Made by a program: the position numbers and the translations under genes. A model generated the notes under the pieces. That model was not told where the DNA came from. It did not search any database and saw only the letters and a program-made list of their open reading frames with translations. From Effrenium voratum (taxonomy: Eukaryota; Sar; Dinophyceae; Suessiales; Symbiodiniaceae), in contig CAUJNA010003824.1 in NCBI GenBank assembly GCA_963377175.1, positions 185,928 through 249,927 on the forward strand: a stretch of DNA of 64,000 nt, read 5' to 3'. This document shows positions 39,181-52,230 of this stretch, one piece after another (the stretch's first letter is position 1; the number at the start of each line of letters is the position of its first letter).

Positions 39181-41923
39181 CAACAAAAAAAAAACTCAAA
39201 CGGGCATTCGGGCGGGCGGGCAGATGTGGGGTGTGGGCGGGGAAGGTCTCCGCAAAGGGCCGACCAACAAGACGCAAAAACAGAGCAGTGGCTGAATCCT
39301 AACCCTGGGAGCTGAGTTACATAGACTGAGTTAAATTGGCTGAGTTGAATTGGCTGAGTTGACTCTAATCCTAGTTGACAAACGTCAACAAAAAAGGTCG
39401 TCTCAAAATGTTGGCAACAGGTTGGGACTGGTTGATGGCCGCAGAAAAGGGATTGACTGATTGGGTTTGGTGCCGTTTGACTACCCTGCTTCCGACAACA
39501 ATGGAAGATCAAAAGAAGCGGTGTGGGAAGATTGATTTCCTGGTAGTTGGCTTACAACCACCCTTCTTGGGTTACAAACATCCCAGTTGTTTTTGGGGTC
39601 GATTCCACTTTTTGTGGGGAGCACACCAAAAAAACGGATTTGAAGGGCTGAATACACTGAACAACCGGGAATGTTGACCCCCAGCTCTCACGAAGGGCCT
39701 CTTTTTGGGGAGGGGTTCGTTCTGCCATCAACCCCCCAACCCGAAAAACACAAGGGATCATACTACAAGGGCTACAGGAGCATGCGCGATATGATCTTAT
39801 GATGATGCCCTAAGTTGCCTTCAAGACACCTACTTCGTCCTAAAAAACTAGGCCCTTGTAGCAAAAGGACAGTAATTTATGCAAGGGGGGCACCCCTTTC
39901 CGGGTTGGTGGGAGGATGTAAGCCGTAGGCTTGCAGTGGTGTCCTCCCTCGCTTTGAGCGGCCGGGCGTGTCCATGCTGCGATTCCCCGGAACAACCTGA
40001 AGCAACAGGCGCAATTCGGTTCTCAAAAATGGGAGTGCTTTTTGCGGGTACCTTTGTTTGGCCGTGGCTCACAGGGTTGCAGCTCCTGGCTTCTCAAAAA
40101 CAAACGCGAATGAGATATCCTGGTACAAGTATAAAGGGAAGGAATAACAAACGCAGACCCAGAACGAACCAACCGGGTTTCCGCAGGAGTGTCCCTTAGC
40201 CAACAGCTGGAAATGGGCGGAAGATTTGTGTTTTTCTTTCAAGCAACGATGCAGGTGTTCCAAAACGGATGGGCTCCCTTGAACAACCACAAGGAGGTCC
40301 CAAAGATTTGAACAAACTAACACGGTTCCATTACCATCAGCTACACCTGCCGTCTGAGTTGTTGGTGGTTTCCCGGAACGATGGAATTTGGAAAGTTGAT
40401 AGACAAATGGAAGAGCTCGTAAGGGAGCTCCCAAACATGAAAACACCCGAGTGTATGTTTCGCCGGAACTTTGAAAACCGAGTGAGCGTTCCTTCGTGAA
40501 AGCCAACGCATGGTAGTTCAGTCTCTGTTTTGAGACAGACTCACGTCGTTTGCAGTCAGTGCGATCCCGTGTTCAGAGAAGAGACACCAGAAATTACCTT
40601 TCTGGATTCCACTTGGCGTCCGTTCATGCTTAGATGGCCTGGCGAGCTGCTTTTTTGCTCCAGTTACATGGCAACTTAGCTAACTTCGAGACCAAGAGCT
40701 TTCCAAACTTTCGGAACCCCTTCCCAGGTGCGGACAGGGCTGTTGGGGGGGGAGCGAGCGCCCAAGAGGGATCTCAAGTTCGAGGAGCCAACCATATGAC
40801 ATTGTCTTGCAAACAAACAATTACACATGATGCGAAACCCACCAACCAATGACAAAGGTGAGTGGATTCACACCACCTTTCATCTCTGCATTTCGGTGCT
40901 TGGAAAGGTCTTTCATGACTTGAGCCTAACAGTGCGGGGCAAAGGGTATCGGATAGGGCCTCTAAATGTCCAAGCCACAAGGGACGAACGATCCAAACAT
41001 CCAACACCCAATCTTCCCCCCCCAAAAAAAAAACCGACGTGTCTGGGCCTTTCATGCAGCATCGCCATGAGGCCAAGTGTGTCAAAACTGCGAACTCTTT
41101 TCGCCTGCTGGGTGGTCACAGAAACCAAAACAACACCGGTGACTGGGAGGGGTCCAACTGGCTCCAGAATCTGGCTCAGCAAGGGCCTCTCCCAAGCATT
41201 TGACACACTCACTCACTCACTCAAGTTCGCACGGGGCCTCTGTGGGCGCAGCTGATTTAATGGGGGGGAGATCAGGCCCAAAAACGGCAACAGCAAGTCA
41301 AATCATAGGGTGCATTTGACACAACCCAATTGTGGTTGGGTGAGGGTCATTCCCACATTTGGGCGGGGTGAACGAGCAAGAAGTTCGGCCTTCAGCCTGG
41401 TCATTCGCCCCCAGAGCTGTTCCCAGCCCCACCCGATAGGGAGCAACCCTGCAAAAGCTGGCTGCTCGGACGACTTTTGTTAAGGCCGAGCTTGGGCAAA
41501 AGGAATCCTCCTAGAAGGATTGCTTGATGTTCCACCAAAAGAGCGGGCACAAGGCAAACCCCGATATACTTTCCTGAACCAGGATGATGAGAAACAAAAG
41601 ATACACATTCTATTGGCCTTTGGAAGCCCCAAATGTAACAAAGGGCGCCAAAAGCCACCAAACCCTGTCCAAGGTGAAAGCAATTAAACGCGTGAGGCGC
41701 CTGCAGGCCCCTCACTCGACCGGGAAACTTAAGGAGCCAGAGCCGCTCGAAAACAAGCCCTGGCTCCCACAAAACATCCAGCCACGTTCTTTCGGCCTTG
41801 ACCCGAAACAAAGACTCCAAAAAAGAAATTCTGCAAAATACTCGTCCGTAAAGCCCACGCACATGAGAAATACGTTTTAACCCTTTCGGGTTTCACGCCA
41901 CGTCTCTCGCGACTCGCTCGCTT

Positions 41924-42015
41924 CACGCCTCCAAGCGCCCGGAGCGAGGCGGCAGCCCAGCGGTCTCGATGACGATGTCCGCGAAGCCGGTGACCTCGTC
42001 GGGCGTTGAACTTTC
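41924..42015 (-). CDS. Candidate host exon, possibly terminal
   Basis: A minus-strand frame reads T-P-D-E-V-T-G-F-A-D-I-V-I-E-T-A-G-L-P-P-R and then reaches a stop at 41924-41926, with GC-rich third positions. It could be a last exon. No family was recognised. Confidence 0.35.
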
Positions 42016-42045
42016 GTTCCCGGAACGGAAATTCAGCCAGGGCGT

Positions 42046-42148
42046 CATATGGCTGTGGGTCAAAAATATGTACCCAAAATGGAATCCTGGTAAATGGAAA
42101 CATAGACCAAGACCTGCGGTTCCTGGTGGTTTAAGTTTGACCCATACC
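42046..42148. mobile_element. MITE-like element, GCTGTGGGTCAAAA family
   Basis: CATATGGCTGTGGGTCAAAA start and TTTGACCCATACC end, with the same internal CCTGGTAAATGGAAACATAG block. Confidence 0.7.
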
Positions 42149-43502
42149 GGTATGGGTTTGTCTCAAGATAGGGAAGTTGGACCCTCACACTTGGTTTTTG
42201 GTGCTCCTTTCGTGTTTCTTCACAACCGCACCAAAATGGGTACCGGCAAAAAAGACACCAGCTGGTGTCCTGCCCTGTTTTGGTTGTAACATCTTTTGCT
42301 CATGGCGAGTTCCCCCTCGGCCAACTGGACCGCAATTGAGTATCGGTCCCAAAGACCAATTTAATTCTGGTTCCAACAAGACGCCAATAGGGTTTTTGCG
42401 CCAGTTAAGGATATGTTGACCGAAATTCAAGTTGGTCGCAACTGTGGCTTCAAGTGGGACAACAGGGGTTGGTTGTGTAAGAATTCTGAGGGTAGTTGCT
42501 CACATTCTGCATTTACAGTAACATGATGCAATTCGAAACGTACCCCGCAACCCCATTGAAATGATTTCCGAGTCGCTTACGCAGCATTCTCTAGGTTCCG
42601 GGACGGGCACCTATATGAAGAGGGTACCTGTCTGGGGTGTTCAACCTAATATATGCCAAATGATCACCTCTAGTATGCCCCTGTTATCATGACTAAATAT
42701 GGTTGTCAAGCACCTCACAGCTCCATTCTGCGGCATTATTTTGATAAGCGAAGTGGGTTCTCCCCTCCTGGCCCACTTCCATTTGCTGACGGTGCCATCA
42801 GCACGACTTCCAGACATGAACGAAACGGGCCAACCAAGCCAAAAGACTTAGGACGCTGCAAGCTCTCTTTGGAACGGATGTGCCAATTGCAAGTAAATCC
42901 CACCCCGGTCAAACGTAGGATTTTGCTTTGTTTTGTTTTGTTTTTTTCCCAGGCACCAAATGATTAGCTCAATGGCTCAAATGTCGATAGAAGCCGCAAG
43001 CCCGGTTTCGCTTTTTGACATAACCGCTGGCTGCATGGTCGATTCACCAACTAGAATGAGGGCCCAGGCACAGAACCTTCATGAGCGAGTTCGCAAACCA
43101 CACGTCTGCAACAAGAATCGGGTTGGGCGCAAGGACGTGCAGCTGGCAACGTATGCGTGTGTGTGTGTGTGTGTGTATCCCAAGCATGCACGTTGTGTGT
43201 GCCAAACAAAGAACAATAGAACATATCATCGTACGATTGACTTCTCCTCCATTCTCTGCAGGTGCAGCACAAAACCCTTGCAAGCAGTATTTATTTACAA
43301 CTGCCATCATCGACTGTCGCCATCCCACCTTCCGGCCTAACCTGTACGTATGGTCGAAACCGGTGGACTGGCAACCCGGGCCCTGGAAGTTCCCCTCCCG
43401 CCCGCCTGAGTCACCCCATCTGTGGCCTGCCATGCTGTCGCCGTGACCCGGAGCTGATATACCAGGTGTAAGAGCACGTCCCCAGCTCCCTGATACAAGT
43501 GG

Positions 43503-43639
43503 TACTGTGGATGGACGAAATCCATTTCGCAGCACCTAAGAACCCTGGAATGATGATTCCAATGTAAATACCAACAATCAATGGTTTCAACCATGGTTTC
43601 TTAGGTGGTGCGAGATGTATTTCGCAACCATCCACAGTA
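43503..43639. mobile_element. TA-flanked MITE, CTGTGGATGG family, copy 1
   Basis: The ends are TA-CTGTGGATGG and CCATCCACAG-TA, with long inverted arms that include CATTTCGC and ACCTAAGAA. TA at both ends fits Tc1/mariner-type target duplication. A second copy lies at 46393-46530. Confidence 0.75.
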
Positions 43640-43895
43640 TGTGTGTGCCAACCCCCCGCGATTACCAGCCCGCAGCACCAGCTTCCGCTGCGACATGCGA
43701 CATCATCGCGGCGAGAGATCTGCTAGAATCGGACCTCGGTTGAGGTGCTTTTTTGTTTTACTAGCCCCGGCTTTTTACTAGCCCCGGCTCAGCACAAGGC
43801 CTTCCCCATGTGGCTCTGAAGAGGTTGGCTGGGAACCCTTGCTTCGCTCTCAGGTTGTGGGCAACAGGCAGGGGCCTAGTTGGCCAGGTTGAGCC

Positions 43896-43962
43896 GCATC
43901 CCCAGCATCCCCAGCATCCCCAGCATCCCCAGCATCCCCAGCATCCCCAGCATCCCCAGCAT
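43896..43962. repeat. Tandem repeat, 9-base unit CATCCCCAG
   Basis: About seven perfect copies of the 9-base unit. Confidence 0.95.
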
Positions 43963-44329
43963 CACTGGCCTCGCTCGGACTGGGGGCGGCCAATTGGCTT
44001 CAATTGGGTGGCAGTTCAGAGCAGCTCCAAAAAGATGAGCGGAACTCCCTCGAACACATCGGCTTCCGTGGAGCTACTTTGTCAATCTTCCGGACCGTGG
44101 CAGACGCTAGACGCCTTTCAGACAGCCGAAGTTGGCTTCCTTCTTGGAGCCCGTGAGGGCTTCTCCAGCCATGCTTCCTGGGCTTGGGGGAAATCCTTGG
44201 GCCACACATCAGCCCTTTTCTTGGGAAACATCAAACCTCAGCTTTTGGAAAGGCCAATTCACACCCACTGAGTCACTGAGCTCCCTTGCCTTGGGATGTT
44301 TTGAGAAGTGTGGGGAAACTCTCTGCGCG

Positions 44330-44435
44330 AGAGGTTAGAGTAAGTTGGTACCAACTTTTTTGCTGTACTCTGTTTTAGTAGGGGAACCCTCCTAACCAAA
44401 AAAAGGGGTAAATGAGAGGGCACCTAGCTGGGGGT
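44330..44435. mobile_element. MITE-like element, GGTACC-palindrome family
   Basis: It contains the core AAGTTGGTACCAACTT and ends GGGCACCTAG. Related copies are at 15656-15767, 25696-25815, 44615-44729 and 57091-57195. Confidence 0.7.
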
Positions 44436-44614
44436 CGAACGGCAAATCTATTTTGAAGCAACAGCAGCTAGATCTGCAGTGGATTCTGCAGGCATTGCAG
44501 GCAAACAAACCACATCACCGTGTTCCGCGACTTGCAATATTTGGAAGATCCGCCGGAGCCGGGCTGATGGGGGTTGGGGGGCTGCACAAAACAAGTTGGA
44601 GCCTTTGGAAGGTA

Positions 44615-44729
44615 TCTAGGTCCTCCAGTAGAGAGGTTAGAGTAAGTTGGTACCAACTTCTTTCTGTACTCTATTTTAGTAGGGGAACCCTCCCAAAAAA
44701 AAAAAAATGGTGAGAAAGGGCACCTAGGT
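44615..44729. mobile_element. MITE-like element, GGTACC-palindrome family, best copy
   Basis: It starts CTAGGTCCTCCAG, has the 16-base perfect palindrome AAGTTGGTACCAACTT, an AGAGTA/TACTCT inverted pair around it, and ends GGGCACCTAG. The outer CTAGGT/ACCTAG ends are inverted. Confidence 0.75.
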
Positions 44730-45189
44730 CTTGATCCAAGAAAAGGCTCAGGCGAGCGCCCGGCTTCTTTTCTCATCGCCAAGATTCGAGCCCTGACTGG
44801 CTGTGGAAGCCCAGGTGTGTCACATGTGTGCGAGTTTGTTTGCAGTACAATGGCCATCCATTGGCGAAGTGCTTGTCCCCTCTCCCTTTCTCAGGAGGCA
44901 AATCATCTTGATCCGCTTTTGTATGCAAGGAGCCAAGCAAAGTATTTGCATGTAGCGATGATCATAACTTCATCTTGTGTTCAAGTACATCACTTCTGAG
45001 CGTCTGCGCCCGGAAAGTACGCCAGTTCCTTTTACCTACCAGGGGCAAGAATGGGGAATATACACAACAGGGCCCGCTGGATGCACAATCCCTGCTCTGC
45101 GGATGTTGGAAATATCATTTCCAACTCGACCTACTTGGATGGGCGACCTACTTGGACGTTCCACCCAGTTGGGATGATGAAGAAATAGT

Positions 45190-45297
45190 TATATTGCTGT
45201 GGGTCAAAACACTGTACCCCTGGTGTCAAAATAGGTGGTACATGAGTGTTCATCCGCCCCAAAATGGAGGCATAGGTTATGACCCATGGCCATATTT
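45190..45297. mobile_element. MITE-like element, GCTGTGGGTCAAAA family
   Basis: ATTGCTGTGGGTCAAAA starts it and TATGACCCATGGCCATAT ends it. This is one of at least nine divergent copies in the window. Confidence 0.55.
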
Positions 45298-46392
45298 ATG
45301 GCTCACTTGACAGACGCGGTTACAACCTACTTGCCCATAGCTTGAACGTCAAAGCACCCGACCCCCCCCCCCACCTTTGTGCCACCCAATCCCCCCAATT
45401 GCGCCTGGAGCGACCGCCCTGGCGGCCAAACTCGAAGCGGTTTGAGGGGCTGGGTTTCAGGGGGAGGACCAGCGTCACAAGGGCAGAAAGTTGGTCCCTG
45501 GAAAAGGAAAAGAACCAGACCCATGGTTCAACGCAACCCTCCGCCGTTTGACGGGACCACCGCAGCCTGGCTCCCTTTAACCACAAGACCCAGTTGCGGT
45601 TTGGGCCTTGCTACGAGGTCTTGAGCAACACTTCTTTGAGTCGGTTGAATCCATGCAACCCGTTATCAAGCTGGCAAGTCCCAAGAGAAACCTGCTCGCA
45701 TGGCCGAGCAGGTGATCGCTAATATACAGGCGTACGAGGCCAGAGTTACAAACCCTTCTGCTACCTGTCAGCCGTCGCTTCCCTAAGGGATGTCTAGGGG
45801 AGCAAACAAACAGATCACGAGCAAAGGGCCCATCCCTCAAGTCCTTCTACTCCCCAAGCCTTCGGTGCGCAACTCTGTCTCAATGACTGGCCTCATTATT
45901 TGACCATGGTCAAAGTCACCCCCTAAGTGGTGGGTTAAAGGGAAACAATCCCCATTTCTGACTTTGATAACCCCAGAAACCGGCAAAATAATGACCCCTG
46001 AATGATGTTTGACACACGCATTTCCTTAAGCTAAGATGCAAATATGAACCCCGAGGGTGTCCCCAAAATCCGACTTTGCCAGCAGGCTGGATAGATACCC
46101 TCTCCTTTATCCTTGGGACGGTTCATGGTCGCATTTTGGCTTCCTGGCGTCCATTTCAAGACCGACCTAACTGGGTCCCCCTATTCTGGAAACACCGTTT
46201 ACAACAACGATAGCCCTCAAGGTCAATCCGCCTGGACTACTGGAAGGGTATTGAAAATGGATTCCCCTCCACGGGGAGTATTCAAAAAATGGACAGCGTC
46301 GTCGACTGAAGCGGGCTTCTGAAAACTGGCCATGGCCAAAGAATTACTTCGCCTCGGCTGCGTTCACTTGTCGACTTGTGTAAATGGCATGC

Positions 46393-46530
46393 TACTGTGG
46401 ATGGTTGCGACATCCATTTCGCACCACCTAAGAAACCCTGGATTTATTCCCTTGTAAATACCAAGCAAACAACGGTTCCAACCGTGGTTTTTTAGGTGGT
46501 GCGAAATGGATTTCGCAACCATTCACAGTA
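46393..46530. mobile_element. TA-flanked MITE, CTGTGGATGG family, copy 2
   Basis: TA-CTGTGGATGGTTGCG at the left and CGCAACCATTCACAG-TA at the right. The arms extend about 45 bases, and the copy is 138 bases against 137 for copy 1. Confidence 0.75.
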
Positions 46531-46911
46531 TCATGTTGCTCCAGCGGGTCCGTGGAAACTCGTGCTGTCGGATCCCAACCCCCAAAGGAGGTTGAAATCG
46601 ATCGCTTCGCTTCTTCTTGGCTTACCCAAAGAAAGCGTGTCTTTGTTCTGGGATGTCTTGGAAAGCCCCCTTTTGCTTGGTTTGCCAAATGAAACCAACC
46701 ATACCAACCGGAAAACCAACATCGAGGCTGTGTTCCAATTCAAAAGTCCTGTGGGCACCAGTCCGTGGCGTGGAATTTGGAGGCGCGAACAACGCCCTTT
46801 CGGCTTGGCTCAAAAAAGCGGAGAAAATCCCCCAAACTTTTTGGGGACGGGTGTTGAGAGAGTGCTACTCCCCAAACTTTGGGGACACCGCGGTTTTGAG
46901 TGCCTTTCTTT

Positions 46912-47020
46912 AGGGGCCGCTGACCGTCGTCGCGAAAAAGAGGGGCCCGCTTGCGCTATCCGTGTCGACCACTCTTCCCTGCGGGCCGGGCCTGACATAC
47001 GGCGGGCCGCGGGGGTGGCC
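46912..47020 (-). CDS. Candidate host exon
   Basis: A minus-strand frame contains P-P-Y-V-R-P-G-P-Q-G-R-V-V-D-T-D and then G-P-L-F-F-A-T-T-V-S-G-P, preceded by a possible CAG acceptor at 47021-47023. Codons are GC-rich at third positions. No family was recognised. Confidence 0.3.
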
Positions 47021-49309
47021 TGAGATCGGCGACAGCTTGGGAAGCCTCCCTGTTCTTGGAATTTAGTTCCGACCCTTAAGGCATCCTTAAGGCATCCTTA
47101 GAAGGTTTAAGGGCCAAAAGAAACGAACCTTCTACACGGGCTTCTGAGCCGTGCTTTTGCAGTGTGACCAATCCTTGGGAGAGCCCCAAGCTCGGCCACG
47201 CCTTAAACTGGGGCATTCGAACCGATTCGCAGTGTGGCTGCGGCATAGCAAAGCAAGAGGAAGATCACCCAGGACGGCACAAGGTGCTCTGTTTGAGGCA
47301 GGGCTCAGTGCAGGTGCTAAGAGCTTGTTGCGTGGCGTGCAAGGCTTGAACTAGCAAGCTTATCTTTGCGCTCATTGCGCTTGCACGACTTGCTGGTCGA
47401 GCAGCTTACAGGATGCTGGCAAAAAACCACCACAAGCAGAGCTGCTTGCCCAAGTATTGGCTAGAAGCTGAGGACCAGATAACACAAGAACTTGTGAGTC
47501 TCGGATTCCTATGCAGGGGAGAAAATACCGACAATGGCCTGGCCCAACTGATTAATCAGAGTAGTTCCATGCATCCTACAAGCAATCGCAACTTGCCCAT
47601 CATGATCAATGGCGGCTTGCCCGACTCAATGGTGCAAACATTCTCATCACCAATCATGGCCCCCAGGTCATAGCACTGCCATGGCACAGTGACCAAAGCG
47701 GATCTGCAAACGTATTGACCTAGAGTCTTGTGGGGGCATATTGAAGTGTTCTCAGAGCGCGGTGTCACGGTGTCATGGCACCTCGACAGTTTGCCGCTAC
47801 GTGCAAGCCGAGCCGAAACCCTCCCAAACCATCATGGCTGCCTGAGCTTGCTATAATTGGGCAGTTTTCTATGGGAAAACGGCCCCAGGGCTGGCCACCG
47901 AAATAAAGGGAAGAACACAACTGCTACTGAGGAGCTGGGTCAGCTGTCTTCTTTGCCTTCGGGAAAGTAGGGGCCGAGGCTTCAACAGGGGGCATGTTCT
48001 TCCCACCCAAGCATTTCCCCATTGCAGTTTGGGACGGTACAACCCCAACAGCAGAATGTGCCCTCAAGAACCCCAAGAATGTGCATCCTTGGCGTAAACC
48101 TTGTGGGATGAACATCATGCACCGACCATACATCTGGAATCTCTGTGAAAGGAACCATGAGGTCGCCAACTCGAGTCCTTGTTTGTTTTCCCTCAATGGG
48201 CCCGGAAGCGCAAGCAAACCGTTCGAAGCCGGACACCAAACTGGACCAGGAACCTTCACACGTCAAAATCCTCGAGCATGCCTTTCAGAAAACCTGATGT
48301 TTGTCTGTGTCCTTGAGGCTTCACACCTACCAAGAAACTGGACGGTGAGGTTCTTGTCCGAACCACACAGCAAGCCATCTGCGAGGAAAATGTCGGTAGC
48401 CTTCCCCGCGCGAAGTCAACTTTGAGCCCCACGCGGGTTCTAACAAACTGGTTCTCGGATGCCTCACGCACCATGTCCTTCAAGCTGGAACTCGTTCACC
48501 CGAAACTTTGGAGGGGTAACTTCCGTCCATTTCCAGGCGCTCTTCTTTCCGGAAAGTCGTCCAAACTATGGGGAAACGAAACCGGAAAACACATGATGTT
48601 TGAAAAGACTGCGGAGTCAACGAGGGAGTCCCGGCGAGATGATGTTCAATTCTTGCCAGCGTTGGGGCTCTGTACCCCAACTTCCGGGAGATGTTTGGCG
48701 CCCGGGCGAAGGTCAAATGGATGTTCAGGCGCAACCTGTGCCGCAGATACGGGAGTTTCTCAGAATGGTGGCGTTTCTATTGCTCAGGTTTTGGATCGGG
48801 AAACCCAAGGACCCAAAAAACCATACAGGACCTTCTTCTGAGAAACACCCTTAACCCCATATGGGGCCAGAAGTCGCAAACCAAAGACCAGTCGAAGAGG
48901 TCGCTAATCTTGGTGCAAAAGCACCCCACGGAATCTTTATTTCCTTAAACATCGCAAGCAAAGAACAATGGAAAACCTGCAATTTACCACAGTTTGTGGT
49001 GACACCCCAAAAGGGCACCCATCCCAACAGGGCGGGCTTGACCAAAAAAAGGATGAACACGGAGGGACTGGCTGGGATCGTGAGGATGCTGGTCTTCGTG
49101 CCAGCGGTTGGCTTGCAATCCTTCCGAGACTCCACTGACGCGAGGAACAGGTCTCGAAGGATCCAGACCGGAGGGTTCCCTCAAAAAGAGCCACGCAGCG
49201 TCCGAGGAAAAGGGCCCTCCAACCCAACTTGAACCGCTCGCAATCAAAGGCCATCCATTTGTCGGTAAGATTTGTTTTTTTCAAAGGTGGATTAGTTGTC
49301 CCGTCCGTT

Positions 49310-49402
49310 TCAGAGTGGGTTTAATTGAGGTGGGTTTGGGTGGGTTTAGGGTGGGTTAAGGTGCGTTGGGGTCGCTTTAGGGTGGTTTGAGGTGGGTTTC
49401 AC
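49310..49402. repeat. Degenerate telomere-like array (TTTAGGGTGGG)n
   Basis: About 90 bases of GGGTTT/GGGTTTAGGGTGGG-type units. TTTAGGG is the telomere repeat of many plants and algae. This array is imperfect and interstitial. A reverse-oriented array is at 52140-52230. Confidence 0.55.
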
Positions 49403-52140
49403 GTGGGCTTTCCAGGGGACTCAGAAAAAACATCCCCAGCCGAGAAAAAAAAAAACTTTACTAATATAGCACCCCAAATCCAAGGCCTCAGACTGCATGG
49501 ACCCAGTAACAGGAAACTCGTGGAGCAATGCTGACCGATGTTGACCCCCCTCCCCCAGCTCAAGCCAAGTTACTTCACTTCACAAAAGTACTAGGCCCTT
49601 GTGCTTCGTTTCCCAGACTCAAATCGCAGGGTTTCATACCAAAGGCTCATACAGCGGCACTAATTACTCCACAGGCTGCCTTTACCCGCAGACTCACCGG
49701 CGTTCTACTTGAGGTCTGGCTAGAATGCTGAATTTTAGAGGGAATCCAAATCAGTTTTGGGGACCCTTGCCCGCGATTGCTCCACAAGGTTGAGTGATCC
49801 GGCGTTGGCACTGTCTTCCAAGGTAGGTGCTTTTTGCTTACAAACCTCACTGGAAGTGGTCGGGGTCGCTTCGACCATGCACGACTGTCTGTGCCTTTTG
49901 GGAAACAACGCGGTACCAAAGGAGAAAAACAACATCCGTCCAACGAAGCAATACCCTTCTCAATCACAAATGGAGGTTGGTTTGGGTGTCTTCGCTGGAC
50001 TGGAAAACACAAAGTGCCGCCCTTGAAATGAGGATTCCACAAAGGTCACCATTTGGTCAAACCTGACCGGCTCAAATGAGTGGCCAGGGCTTCAACTTTT
50101 GGGCCCGGCATTATTGATGAGATATGTATTTACAGAACATTGAAAGCTTGGAAATCAAACAGGTCAGCATTGACATTGGCTGAGCAAAGGACATACTTTT
50201 CTTTGGGCTGCCCAAAGCAACTATAGACTACCAAGAACTTTGAGAGTACAGGTCAACCGCTCAGCAATGAAGTCTCCGACCGGGCCAATCCTAATCCAGA
50301 ATCCTGACGCAAGCCCGACACTTCTTTCCCAAAGGATCTCGTGCGCTGCCTTTGACCAGCTTGGTAGTTTTCGTTGGTCTTTAACCCCCAAAGAGTTTCA
50401 TTTTTGCTGAGCCGCTTCAAACCGACACTGGTCATAAGGTCACACCAAAGAGCACTCAAGACAACCAATCAGTTGTTTGACTCGGCAAACAAATCTGTTG
50501 AGCCCAGCACATGTCCATTGTTCCGTGGTCCCGGGCTTGTACTTGGTGGATGGCTGCAGCACATTCGGCTGGATGATGATGTTGGGCAGGAGCCTGCGTT
50601 TTGGACCGATCTGATGGGAGCCACAGCCAAGTTTGCAAGTTGGTTGTTTCCCCCAATGACATTGGAGTTTGGTGAGTAACTCCCACGAGCTGATATTTTG
50701 TCGAGTGTACTCCATGTCATCCCTTCGACTACGAATTGACCGCTCACGAAATTGTCCGAATTCCGAGCAACATCCTTTTGGTTGCCCTTCAAGAACAGGG
50801 GTCTGGTTGTTTCAAATTTCGCCCAGGTGAACTGAAGGCCACTCGCTATCAAGATTCGGATTTTCCTTAGCATGTCCAAAAGGAAAGGCGGCAAGCGGCT
50901 CTTCACCACCATGTGGCACCGGTCCGGTTGCAACAACCTTCCAAGTTCAAGCTTGACCTCGGAAAGGTGTCACGGCCCTAATCTTTCAAGACCCACTTGA
51001 GCTTTAAAAGCAACGCGGCGCGAATGTTCTGGGCTTGGGTTCGAGACGATCAAGAGCAGAGAGCCGTTGGGAATGAGGATTGTTCCAGGGTCCACTTAGG
51101 CATGTCTCAAAATCTGCCACCCCGTGAAGAAAAACCGAAAGGCAAACCCACGTTGGATCGACACGCCTTATGTTGCAGACGGTGTTCTTTTCGTTGCGGG
51201 AAAGTTCGTATTTTGTGGGCGTCTCATTTTTGTTCATCAGGGGTGTCCCGCCCCCAAAACCAAAGCTCCAGGAATCTCATCTTAGGGGGATGTACTCCTT
51301 TTCGCAGTCCTCGGTCAATTGGCAGCGGAACTCAGTGCTGCTTTCCGCTGAAGGAGCAAAAGAAGAACCGACTTCGGAGATGAAACACGGGAGAAACCCC
51401 TGCGCTTCCAAAAAGATGGGATCTGTGGAGCCAAAAGCCCACGAGCTTCTTCCATTGGCCTTTGGCGAGGGCATCGCAATGAGCAAAAGGCCTTGCTCTT
51501 TGGCCCTTGAAAACGAAGTCGAACATGAACATCTGGCTGCGGGTGAAAAATAAGTACCCAAATGGAGCCCTGGGAACTGTAAACATAGACTAACATCTGC
51601 GGTCCTCTGGTGGCTTAATATTGACCCACACCTTGAAAGAAAAAAAAAAAAACATGAACATCTTGAGCAAGGGGCCCCATGAAAAACATCTGAAAGCTCC
51701 AGTTGCTCATGTTGTTCGAACAACAGCTGGAGCGGTCACACCCATCTTGAGCAAAGATAAAGTTGCCAGACCGCTCCATCTCTCCTTCCTCGGCACATCC
51801 TTTCGCGCGCAAACTGGGCCCCGCGCGGATCGGTGCGGAAGAGGCGCTGGTCTCGAGTGTCCTTAGACAGGCGCATGTCAGCTTCGCCAGACGGAGAAAA
51901 TGGCGGGTGGAACGGAACCGGACAACAGGAGCCACGAAAAGTTGGACAAACGACCCCATGCTTTATGCCTCCGGCTATTTGCCGAGGCATCTTTGGGATT
52001 GGCGTTTAAATGTGTTGCGCCGACATTGCTGAAACAAGCTTCTCTTTGCAAGGTCTTGTTTAAACACATCTTGCCCTTGTTGTGCTGTTTGGCCTTGTGT
52101 TTGCTCCATTTGTTGGATTGGTTCTGAGAACCCTCAACAA
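49403..52140. other. Host-like non-coding DNA
   Basis: No gene is supported. A minus-strand stretch near 51,800-51,900 (G-E-A-D-M-R-L-S-K-D-T-R-D) is weakly exon-like. One MITE-like copy lies at 51529-51632. Confidence 0.45.
51529..51632. mobile_element. MITE-like element, GCTGTGGGTCAAAA family
   Basis: ATCTGGCTGCGGGTGAAAA start and ATTGACCCACACC end, with the internal AAACATAGACTAACATCTGC block. Confidence 0.65.
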
Positions 52141-52230
52141 AACACCCAAAACACGGGCCAGAAACCAACCATACCCCAAAACCCACTCTAAACCCACTGA
52201 AGCTCACCCCCCAAACCCACCCTTTTCCCC
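52140..52230. repeat. Degenerate telomere-like array, reverse orientation
   Basis: CCCAAAACAC, CCCACTCTAAACCCACTG and CCCCCCAAACCCACCC units resemble the complement of the array at 49310-49402. Confidence 0.45.

Larger units (their letters stand above)
39181..49300. other. Host-like non-coding DNA with repeats and two exon-like segments
   Basis: No complete gene was recognised. It contains MITE-like copies listed separately, a 9-base tandem repeat, a short (GT)n (43151-43176) and exon-like minus-strand stretches near 41.95 and 46.97 kb. Confidence 0.5.

Noticed and set aside
43896..43962. CRISPR-like array
   Set aside because: Units are 9 bases and contiguous, without spacers; a simple tandem repeat.
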